From Bacteroidia bacterium (GTDB taxonomy: Bacteria > Bacteroidota > Bacteroidia > B-17B0 > Aurantibacillaceae), in the NCBI GenBank assembly GCA_014379485.1, contig JACMLS010000184.1, forward strand, positions 1 to 5,405: DNA of 5,405 bases, read 5' to 3'. The position numbers and the translations under genes were made by a program. The notes beneath the pieces are model-generated. The model searched no databases. It was not told the origin of the DNA and worked only from the letters and a program-made list of their open reading frames with translations. Shown here one piece after another: positions 1 to 5,405 of the stretch (positions are counted from its first letter, which is position 1; each line of letters begins with the position of its first letter).

Positions 1-1068
1 GGCAATGTTGCAAAAGCAATTGATTCTTATACCCAAAGCCTGAAACTGCGCGAAGAGATCAGCGACAAAAAAGGTATTGCCACTACATTGAACAACCTGG
101 GCGCTATTTACTCCGAACTTGATGATTATGACAAAGCAATAGAATATTACATCAAAAGCATGAAAATTAAAGAAGGTCTTAATGATCAGAAAAGCATTGC
201 ACTTTCTTTAAGCAACATTGGGTACAACTATAAAAGTAAAGGAGATTTTAAAAAAGCCGAAGAATATTATTTGAAAAGCCTTGCCATAAGAAAAGCAACA
301 GGAGACAAACTGGGAATTGCCCAATCACTCAACAATCTGGGGCTTTTATACAAAACCAAAAAAGATCTTGACAAGGCAATAGTTTATTATAATGAAAGCC
401 TTAAACTATTTGAAGAGGTAGGCGACAAATCGGGTATTGCCAGTTCACTTATAAACCTTGGCAGCTTTTACGTGATTAAAAAACAAGCGGCCAAAGCAGA
501 AACATATTTGCAACGCTCAATGAAATTAAGTCTTGAGATGCAGTTTCCCTCACATATAAGAAACGTTGCAAAACAACTGGCGCAACTTTACAAACTTAAA
601 AACAACAGCAAAAAGGCGCTTGAGTACACAGAGCTCTACATTAAAATGAGAGACAGTCTCAGCAACGACCAAACAAAAAAAGCAAGTGTAAAATCGCAGC
701 TAAAATACGAATATGAAAAAAAATCTGCCGCAGATTCTGTAAAGAACGCTGAACAACAAAAAGTAAAAGACGCACAGTTAGCTGCTCAAAACGCTTCGTT
801 AAAACAAGAGAAATTTCAGCGTTACTCATTAGTTGTTGGCTTGTTGATCGTTCTGGCTGGTTTAGGATTTGTGATCAATCGTTTCAGGGTTACCAGCAAA
901 CAGAAAAAAATTATTGAAGAGCAAAAAATTAAAGTAGATGAAGCATTTGAAAAATTGCACGAGAAAAACAAAGAAGTGATGGACAGTATTTATTATGCAA
1001 GAAGAATTCAAAAAGCTCTGATTACCAATGAAAAATATATTGAAAGAAAACTCAGAGAACTCCGATGA
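1..1068 (+). CDS. TPR-repeat membrane protein with RIQ-type tail, 5'-truncated by window (gene A)
   Basis: This is the 3' part of a TPR protein. The frame is open from base 1, so the gene starts upstream of the window. The visible 355 residues begin inside a TPR. Five full 40-residue TPRs follow at about residues 27, 67, 107, 147 and 187; the early ones carry LNNLG or LSNIG and the pattern KAxxYYxxSLKI, and the fifth is degenerate. Next comes the linker MRDSLSND...YEYEKKSAADSVKNAE (about 210-274). One hydrophobic helix spans about 275-295 (YSLVVGLLIVLAGLGFVI) and is followed by the basic stretch NRFRVTSKQKK, which by the positive-inside rule places the C terminus in the cytoplasm. A short charged, coiled-coil-like segment leads to the tail DSIYYARRIQKALIT...EKYIERKL, ending in LR. 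TPRs normally bind protein partners; the partner is unknown. No catalytic domain follows the tail. Gene B starts 27 bp later and is most similar to this gene. The family call is firm; the function is not assigned. Confidence 0.93.
   Translation, partial: GNVAKAIDSYTQSLKLREEISDKKGIATTLNNLGAIYSELDDYDKAIEYYIKSMKIKEGLNDQKSIALSLSNIGYNYKSKGDFKKAEEYYLKSLAIRKATGDKLGIAQSLNNLGLLYKTKKDLDKAIVYYNESLKLFEEVGDKSGIASSLINLGSFYVIKKQAAKAETYLQRSMKLSLEMQFPSHIRNVAKQLAQLYKLKNNSKKALEYTELYIKMRDSLSNDQTKKASVKSQLKYEYEKKSAADSVKNAEQQKVKDAQLAAQNASLKQEKFQRYSLVVGLLIVLAGLGFVINRFRVTSKQKKIIEEQKIKVDEAFEKLHEKNKEVMDSIYYARRIQKALITNEKYIERKLRELR
79..678 (+). repeat. 120-bp TPR-coding tandem repeats in gene A (5 full units)
   Basis: Five units of 40 codons with starts at 79, 199, 319, 439 and 559, preceded by a partial unit at the window edge. 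The first four align clearly, with recurrent AAC-AA(C/T)-(C/A)T(T/G)-GG-type and AAAGC(A/C)-type blocks at the same phase. The fifth is divergent. Confidence 0.8.
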
Positions 1069-1095
1069 TTCCTGGTTTTTTGCTTATGTTTGTTT

Positions 1096-2580
1096 ATGAT
1101 GCGTGCGCGCCTGATTCTTTTGCTCCTTCCTTTTTTGAATTTTGCTCAGAGCAGATTTATTGATTCTTTAAAACTTGTCCTTAAAGAAGCAAAACACGAT
1201 ACTACCCGTTGCATTGCTTTAAACGAATTAGCTGAAACTATAGACGACATTGCCGTGTGGCCGCTTTATAACGAACAATTACTCAGGCTTGCAGAAAAAA
1301 ACAAAAACGCCCCGCCTCCCTTAAAAAAATTTTATTTAAAACAGATGGCCAATGCGCTTAACAACATTGGCTACCTTGCCCAGCAGCAAGGCAACGTACC
1401 TAAAGCACTGGAGTTTTACCAGAAGAGTTTAAAGATCGATATTGAACTAAAAGATAAAATGGGAGTTGCAACATCCTTAAACAATCTTGGCTATATTTAT
1501 TTTAATCAGGGAGATGTTTTGAATGCACTGGAGCATCACCATAAGAGTTTAAAATTAAGAGAAGAAATAAATGACCGGAAAGGTATTGCCCAATCATTAA
1601 ACAACCTTGCCGTCCTTTATAACAACCAGGGCGAGTTCTCCAAAGCCTTGGAATATTATTTAAGAAGTTTAAAACTTGAAGAAGAAATTAATAATAAAGA
1701 AGGCGCTGCTGTTTGCCTCATCAACATTGGCTTTTTGTATAAAAGCCTTGGCAACCTGCCAAAGGCAATGGAATATTTCGAAAAAAGTTTAAAAATAAAT
1801 GGAGAAATAAATAACAAAGATGGGGCCGCTAATTCTCTTATGAACATTGGAGGCGTTCTCGCAATCCGGTCAGACTATGGAGGGGCCCTGGCATATTATA
1901 AAAAAAGTTTAGCCATAAGAGAAGAGATGAATGACGAAGTTGGCATCATTAATCCGCTTACGAATATTGGACAGATGCTAATGCTGGAAGGAAAAACCGA
2001 AGAAGCCCTGGTTTATACCACGCGGAGTTTCATTGCCGCTAAAAAACTTGGTTATCCTGAAAATATTGAAAACGCGGCCAAAGTACTTAAAGCAATTTAT
2101 ATAAAACAAAACAATTATAAAGGCGCGTTGGCAATGTTTGAGTTGTTTACGCTTATGCGGGACAGCGTTAATAATGCAGAAACAAAAAAAGAAAGCGTAA
2201 AAAAAGAAATGCAATACGCTTACGAAAAAAAGGCCGCTGCAGATTCTGTAAAGAACGCTGAGACGCAAAAAGTGAAAGACGCGCAGCTTGCAGCGCAAAC
2301 GGCCAGTTTAAAACAAGAAAAATTTCAACGTTATTCGTTAATTGCCGGCTTGCTGATCGTTTTGGGTGGATTGGGTTTTGTCATAAATCGTTTTCGTGTT
2401 ACACAAAAGCAGAAAAAAATTATTGAACAGCAAAAAATTATTGTTGACGAGGCTTTTGATAAACTGCATGAGAAGAATAAAGAGGTAATGGATAGTATTT
2501 ATTATGCGCGAAGGATACAAAGGGCTTTGATTACGAGCGAAAAGTATATTGACAGGGTTTTAAAAAGTAAAACAAAATAA
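1096..2580 (+). CDS. Exported TPR-repeat membrane protein with RIQ-type tail (gene B)
   Basis: A complete paralogue of 494 residues. I chose the ATG at 1096 because it gives a normal signal peptide (MMRARLILLLLPFLNFAQS, cleavage probably near residue 17-19). The ATG at 1099 and a TTG at 1090 are equally in frame. The mature N terminus, RFIDSLKLVLKEAKHDTTR, is of the kind seen in Bacteroidota periplasmic TPR sensors. Seven TPRs start at residues 85, 125, 165, 205, 245, 285 and 325 with an exact 40-residue spacing; the first five are canonical and the last two are degenerate. The linker MRDSVNNAETKK...YAYEKKAAADSVKNAE leads to one membrane helix at about 413-433 (YSLIAGLLIVLGGLGFVI), then NRFRVTQKQKK, a short coiled coil, and the tail MDSIYYARRIQRALIT from about residue 465. 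The last residues are KSKTK. From about the linker onward the protein is nearly the same as gene A. It is probably co-transcribed with gene A. Predicted topology is a periplasmic TPR domain and a cytoplasmic tail; the ligand and output are unknown. Confidence 0.93.
   Translation: MMRARLILLLLPFLNFAQSRFIDSLKLVLKEAKHDTTRCIALNELAETIDDIAVWPLYNEQLLRLAEKNKNAPPPLKKFYLKQMANALNNIGYLAQQQGNVPKALEFYQKSLKIDIELKDKMGVATSLNNLGYIYFNQGDVLNALEHHHKSLKLREEINDRKGIAQSLNNLAVLYNNQGEFSKALEYYLRSLKLEEEINNKEGAAVCLINIGFLYKSLGNLPKAMEYFEKSLKINGEINNKDGAANSLMNIGGVLAIRSDYGGALAYYKKSLAIREEMNDEVGIINPLTNIGQMLMLEGKTEEALVYTTRSFIAAKKLGYPENIENAAKVLKAIYIKQNNYKGALAMFELFTLMRDSVNNAETKKESVKKEMQYAYEKKAAADSVKNAETQKVKDAQLAAQTASLKQEKFQRYSLIAGLLIVLGGLGFVINRFRVTQKQKKIIEQQKIIVDEAFDKLHEKNKEVMDSIYYARRIQRALITSEKYIDRVLKSKTK
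1348..2187 (+). repeat. 120-bp TPR-coding tandem repeats in gene B (7 units)
   Basis: Seven units of exactly 40 codons without indels, starting at 1348 and repeating every 120 bp. The first five are canonical and share AAxAGTTTAAAA-like blocks at the same phase; the last two are degenerate at the protein level. Confidence 0.8.
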
Positions 2581-2581
2581 T

Positions 2582-2645
2582 CATGAAGCGAATCGCTGCA
2601 ATAAATTGTTTTTATGCAGAAATATTTTTGCGATTCTGCTTCATG
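2582..2645. repeat. Long imperfect inverted repeat with nested hairpin after gene B
   Basis: The left arm CATGAAGCGAATCGC (2582-2596) pairs with the right arm GCGATTCTGCTTCATG (2630-2645): 15 base pairs with one bulged T at 2637. Inside the loop, 2597-2605 (TGCAATAAA) can pair with 2611-2618 (TTTATGCA), leaving one bulged A. The element begins 2 bases after the gene B stop, and its right arm runs into the first codon of the tail remnant. It could be a 3'-end RNA structure, a protein-binding site or a small repeat element. A run of five Ts (2625-2629) lies before the right arm rather than after it, so it is not a classical terminator. Confidence 0.65.
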
Positions 2646-2747
2646 GATTATGCAAGAAGCCCCGATAGCTATCGGGGTCAGCGGGCTTTGATAACGAATG
2701 AAAAATATATTGAAAAAAGTTTGCGCAAGCTTTCGAAAAAAGGCTAA
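2643..2747 (+). pseudogene. Remnant C-terminal tail of a fifth paralogue, interrupted by a palindrome
   Basis: This short open frame reads MDYAR-SPDSYRG-QRALITNEKYIEK and ends SLRKLSKKG. The outer parts match the conserved family tail (MDSIYYARRIQ-ALITNEKYIER). Compared with that tail it lacks about nine bases coding for SIY or an equivalent. Where codons for the RI of RIQ would lie, it has a 19-base stretch containing the palindrome at 2660-2677 (net +15 bases against the expected sequence, so the frame is kept). Bases 2697-2715 are identical to bases 1027-1045 in the tail of gene A. No signal peptide, TPR or membrane helix precedes it; the homology begins at the right arm of the inverted repeat. 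It is best read as the relic of a deleted or recombined gene copy. Expression as a 34-residue peptide is not excluded, but nothing specifically supports it. Confidence 0.75.
2660..2677. repeat. Perfect 18-bp palindrome CCCCGATAGCTATCGGGG
   Basis: The 18 bases equal their own reverse complement. As RNA they could fold into a 7-bp stem (CCCCGAT/ATCGGGG) with an AGCT loop. The sequence lies inside the tail remnant, replacing the bases expected at the RIQ motif. Its high GC content contrasts with the AT-rich surroundings. I recall palindromes of this type as dispersed repeats in Bacteroidota genomes, but that is memory and was not checked. It is not followed by a T-run, so it is not a standard intrinsic terminator. 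Confidence 0.8.
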
Positions 2748-2750
2748 CTT
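2720..2750 (+). promoter_or_regulatory. Weak candidate Bacteroidota-type promoter for gene C
   Basis: TTTG (2720-2723) and TAACTT (2745-2750) are 21 bases apart. They partly resemble the Bacteroidota -33/-7 pattern TTTG...TAnnTTTG, but the final TG of the -7 element is not matched. The position, 17 bases before the gene C start, is plausible, and the 187-bp spacer calls for a promoter. In AT-rich DNA such a match is weak evidence. Confidence 0.2.
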
Positions 2751-2767
2751 GCATAAACATTTTTCTC

Positions 2768-4219
2768 ATGAAATATTGTTTCCTGGTTCTTGGTTTTTTT
2801 CTGTTCGCAGTTTCCCCTTCTCAAAACAGGCAGATAGATTCGCTCCGCGTTCTTCTTAAAGCCGATAAAGAAGACAGCAACAAAGTAAATAACCTTAACA
2901 AACTGGCGTGGGAATTAAATTCCGGAAATTCCGATTCCGCACTAATTCTTACTGATGAAGCCCTTGTTTTATCGCGAAAAATAAACTGGCAAACCGGAAT
3001 AGGATCTACCATTAACCAACAGGGAATATTTTATGCAATGCGGGGCGATTTTCCCAAATCACTTACTTCTTTTTTAAAGGCACTTGAAGTCTGGAATAGT
3101 TTAGGAAAAAAAGCAGGTCCTGTACGTAAAGCAAGAACCCTTGGAAATATTGGGAATGTCTATACAAACCAGGGCAATTATGCGGAAGCACTTTTCTACT
3201 CACTGCAATCTTTAAAGATCAGCGAAAACATAGGAGAGAAAAAATCAACCGCTACAAATCTTGGCAACATAGGGCTTATCTATTGGCACCTGAAAGATTA
3301 TTCCAAAGCACTTGATTTTCTGACAAAGGCACTAAAGCAAAATGAAAAAATAGAAAATAAGCCCGGTATTGGCCAAAACCTTGGCAACATTGGCATCCTG
3401 TACGTAGAACAACACCAATTCGAAAAAGCGCTGGACTATTATATGAAGGCATTAGCCATCAGAAAAGAATTAAATCAAAAAAATGAAATTGCGATTCAGT
3501 TAGGAAACATAGGAAATGTTTTTTATGAACTTAAAGATTATTCGCAGGCACTCCAATACGATTTACAATCATTAAAAATAGCAAGTGAAATCGGAGATAA
3601 AACACAGACAGCAATTGTGCTTGGAAACATCGGACAGGTTTATACGCAAAAGAAAAATTATAGTGAAGCAGAACATTATTTAATGAAAGCGCTGTCACTT
3701 TGCGACAGTATTGGGATACTTGCATATAAAATGCAACACGAACATTCTATTAATGAACTGTATATTCTGAAAGGGGATTATAAAAACGCATTGAAACATT
3801 ATCAAAGATACGTTGCAACAAAAGACAGTATCAGCAACGAAGCAAACCTCAAAAAACAAACGCAGACAGAAATGCAATATGAGTTTGACAAGCAGCAAAC
3901 AGCAGACAGTATAAGAAATGATGTTCAGGTAAAAGAAGAATTACTTAAACACAATCAGGCCTTACAACAGCAAAAAATATACACCTTTGGCGGAACTATC
4001 GGTTTTATACTTATGCTTCTTGTAGCCGGCATCTCTTTCAGAGCCTACAGTCAAAAACGAAAAGCCAACGCAATTATTACCGAACAAAAATTACTTGTAG
4101 AAGAAAAGCAGAAAGAAGTTCTGGACAGTATACAATATGCCAAACGTATACAAAACGCTTTAATAACATCAGAAAAATATATTGAAAGGAAATTAACAGA
4201 AATAAAAAAACAACATTAG
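2768..4219 (+). CDS. Exported TPR-repeat membrane protein with RIQ-type tail (gene C)
   Basis: A complete paralogue of 483 residues starting at ATG 2768, which gives a good signal peptide (MKYCFLVLGFFLFAVSPSQ). The mature start NRQIDSLRVLLKADKEDSNK matches the style of gene B. Two divergent TPRs (about 39-78 and 79-121, the second lengthened by a few residues) are followed by five very regular ones at 122, 162, 202, 242 and 282. All five regular repeats carry LGNIG as helix-A signature, and a degenerate repeat follows from about 322. The linker TKDSISNE...MQYEFDKQQTADSIRND leads to a membrane helix at about 406-425 (FGGTIGFILMLLVAGISF), a basic flank (AYSQKRK), a coiled-coil stretch, and the tail LDSIQYAKRIQNALIT...EKYIERKL from about 452. 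The gene follows a 187-bp spacer, so it may have its own promoter, and it ends 3 bp before gene D. It is more divergent from A and B than those are from each other. No enzymatic domain is seen. Confidence 0.93.
   Translation: MKYCFLVLGFFLFAVSPSQNRQIDSLRVLLKADKEDSNKVNNLNKLAWELNSGNSDSALILTDEALVLSRKINWQTGIGSTINQQGIFYAMRGDFPKSLTSFLKALEVWNSLGKKAGPVRKARTLGNIGNVYTNQGNYAEALFYSLQSLKISENIGEKKSTATNLGNIGLIYWHLKDYSKALDFLTKALKQNEKIENKPGIGQNLGNIGILYVEQHQFEKALDYYMKALAIRKELNQKNEIAIQLGNIGNVFYELKDYSQALQYDLQSLKIASEIGDKTQTAIVLGNIGQVYTQKKNYSEAEHYLMKALSLCDSIGILAYKMQHEHSINELYILKGDYKNALKHYQRYVATKDSISNEANLKKQTQTEMQYEFDKQQTADSIRNDVQVKEELLKHNQALQQQKIYTFGGTIGFILMLLVAGISFRAYSQKRKANAIITEQKLLVEEKQKEVLDSIQYAKRIQNALITSEKYIERKLTEIKKQH
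3131..3730 (+). repeat. 120-bp TPR-coding tandem repeats in gene C (5 regular units)
   Basis: Five units of exactly 40 codons, each with LGNIG near its start and a helix-B segment of the type YxxALxY. The LGNIG codons vary synonymously between units, so the units are not recent perfect copies. Less regular TPRs flank the block on both sides. Confidence 0.8.
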
Positions 4220-4222
4220 GCT

Positions 4223-5404
4223 GTGTTAAAACACTTGAAGAAAAATTTCTACCTGCTACTTTTAATTTTTATTGGGAGCAATTTGACAGCGCAAGAAGAT
4301 ACTGCTAAAGTAAAAACTTTAACATTACTCAGCGATCAGGCACTTGGAGAAGGTAAGGACAATTCCGCTTTAACCTACGCCATAAAGGCGAAGGAACTTT
4401 CGGAAAACTTAAACTACAAAAACGGAATAATTAACGCGTGTACAACCATTGGGCAAATCAACCTCCGCAGAGAAAATTATCCTGAGGCATTGAAAAATTA
4501 TCTCACGGTAATAAAACTTCAGGAAGAACAGAAAAACAAAAGTGGCGTAGCGGTTTCTTACAGTAATGTTGGCAGTATCTATCAAATGCAGGAGAATTAC
4601 GCACAAGCACTTGAATTTTATTTCCGTTCATTTAAAATACACGAAGAGCTTGCAAATAAAAACGGAATTGTCAATGCCCTAAGTAACATCGGTAATATTT
4701 ATTTTTCTTTGGCAAAGTATAATTTTGCGCTTGAGTATTATAAAAAAAGTCTTGAGATACAAAAAGAAGCCGGTAATAAACGGGCAATGGGAGTTTTGTA
4801 CAGCAACACAGGAAGTATTTATGAAAATCAAAATAATTACACCGAAGCACTTAAAAATTATCAGGCAGCATTTAAAATTCAGGAAGAGATGAACGACAAA
4901 AACGGAATGTCAAGATCATATTACAATATGGGAAGTAATTTTATGCGCCAGGGAAATAATACTGAAGCCCTCAAAAATTATTTGCAGGCACTAAAACTCA
5001 AAGAAGAAATTGGCGATAAACAAGGAATGGCCGAATGTTACAACAAGATCGGCGCAATCTACATTGCAACAAATAAAAAAAACGAAGCGCAAACGTACCT
5101 GAAAAAAAGCCTGGAACTTTCAAAAGAGATCGAAAGCATGAACGACATCAAATCTGTTTATGAAAATCTTTATAAACTTGATAGCTTGAACGGAAATTTT
5201 AAAAGCGCACTTGAGAATTACAAAACATTTATTGTTTACCGCGATAGTATTTCGAATGAGGAAAACTTAAAGAAAACTATACAAATGGAATTGCAGTACA
5301 GTTATGACAAGAAAGCGGTAGCAGACGCAATAAGAAATGAAGAAGCAATAAAACTCGAAGAATTAAAACGCCAGCTTGAAATTGAAAAGAAAAAAAACAA
5401 ATAA
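4223..5404 (+). CDS. Exported TPR-repeat protein lacking the membrane helix and tail (gene D)
   Basis: This reading frame encodes 393 residues. The start is GTG at 4223, three bases after the gene C stop. No in-frame ATG lies nearby, and this start yields a clear signal peptide (LKKNFYLLLLIFIGSNLTA, cleavage probably after residue 23), so it is preferred; TTG at 4235 would also work. Eight TPRs fall at about residues 30, 70, 110, 150, 190, 230, 270 and 310 on an exact 40-residue period, several with the pattern YSNxGSIY. The family linker YRDSISNE...LQYSYDKKAVADAIRNEE is present. The frame then ends at ...LKRQLEIEKKKNK, just where genes A-C enter their membrane helix. As written, the product would be a soluble periplasmic TPR protein. 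The stop lies 4 bases after an A8 tract (5390-5397), and both other + frames stay open to the window end, so a frameshifted full-length gene is a real alternative. Translational coupling with gene C is likely from the 3-bp gap. Confidence 0.88.
   Translation: MLKHLKKNFYLLLLIFIGSNLTAQEDTAKVKTLTLLSDQALGEGKDNSALTYAIKAKELSENLNYKNGIINACTTIGQINLRRENYPEALKNYLTVIKLQEEQKNKSGVAVSYSNVGSIYQMQENYAQALEFYFRSFKIHEELANKNGIVNALSNIGNIYFSLAKYNFALEYYKKSLEIQKEAGNKRAMGVLYSNTGSIYENQNNYTEALKNYQAAFKIQEEMNDKNGMSRSYYNMGSNFMRQGNNTEALKNYLQALKLKEEIGDKQGMAECYNKIGAIYIATNKKNEAQTYLKKSLELSKEIESMNDIKSVYENLYKLDSLNGNFKSALENYKTFIVYRDSISNEENLKKTIQMELQYSYDKKAVADAIRNEEAIKLEELKRQLEIEKKKNK
4310..5269 (+). repeat. 120-bp TPR-coding tandem repeats in gene D (8 units)
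   Basis: Eight units of 40 codons with no indels, starting at 4310. The middle units share SNxGSIY or YNMGS and EALKNYxxxxK patterns. The first and last units are degenerate at the protein level but keep the period. Confidence 0.78.
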
Positions 5405-5405
5405 C

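Noticed and set aside
88..90. TTG as the start of gene A
   Set aside because: The frame is open back to base 1 and the upstream residues form the end of another TPR. The TTG codes for the L of the internal TLNNLG motif.
1085..1092. TATGTTTG, a match to the Bacteroidota -7 promoter element TAnnTTTG, just before gene B
   Set aside because: No TTG/TTTG element was found at the expected distance upstream, and the transcript would start at or inside the ATG. A chance match in T-rich DNA is more likely.
1656..2520. Open frames on the - strand opposite gene B (1656-1847, 1978-2298, 2338-2520)
   Set aside because: They are antisense shadows of TPR and membrane-helix coding sequence, with low-complexity F/L-rich translations and no recognisable domain.
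2657..2690. Intrinsic terminator formed by the palindrome or by the alternative stem AAGCCC/GGGCTT
   Set aside because: Neither stem is followed by a proper T-run, and the bases belong to recognisable tail-coding sequence. A structural role remains possible but is not supported.
2821..4606. Open frames on the - strand opposite genes C and D (2821-3012, 3531-3725, 3695-3898, 4409-4606)
   Set aside because: They lie within well-supported + strand genes, show no motif, and have translations typical of reversed AT-rich coding DNA.
1..5404. Regular repeats as a CRISPR array or other noncoding repeat array
   Set aside because: The 120-bp periodicity is in codon phase, imperfect, and fully explained by 40-residue TPR units. 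There are no short identical repeats with unique spacers.

Overview
The window looks like chromosomal DNA from a member of the Bacteroidota. The evidence is AT-rich DNA, no clear Shine-Dalgarno sequences, and exported tetratricopeptide-repeat (TPR) proteins. After their repeats these carry two motif families typical of that phylum: a linker of the type RDSxSNE...QYxYxKKxAADSxxN, and a tail of the type DSIxYAxRIQxAL. This assignment is inferred from protein style; no ribosomal or other marker gene is present.

Four large genes lie head to tail on the + strand and are clearly paralogues. Gene A (1-1068) has lost its 5' end to the window edge. Gene B (1096-2580) follows after 27 bp. Then comes a 187-bp spacer (2581-2767). 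Gene C (2768-4219) and gene D (4223-5404) are separated by only 3 bp. The likely transcription units are A-B and C-D, although one long unit is possible.

Genes B, C and D each start with a signal peptide, followed by an array of TPRs on an almost perfect 40-residue (120-bp) period. A, B and C then have a charged linker, one membrane-spanning helix, a short coiled coil and a conserved tail ending ALITxEKYIxRxL. The predicted layout is a TPR domain in the periplasm joined through one helix to a short cytoplasmic tail. In many Bacteroidota proteins the YAxRIQ motif leads into a SpoIIE/PP2C-type phosphatase domain. Here the proteins stop about 20 residues after the motif, so no output domain is present. 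Gene D ends even earlier, just before the expected membrane helix, at an A8 tract that may mark a frameshift.

The B-C spacer is not empty. It holds a bulged long inverted repeat (2582-2645). Next to it is a short open reading frame (2643-2747) that is recognisably the tail of a fifth paralogue, interrupted by a perfect 18-bp palindrome (2660-2677). The locus therefore looks like an actively duplicating and eroding family of tail-bearing TPR membrane proteins. No enzyme, RNA gene, CRISPR array or transposase is visible, and the ligand or partner of these proteins cannot be read from the sequence.
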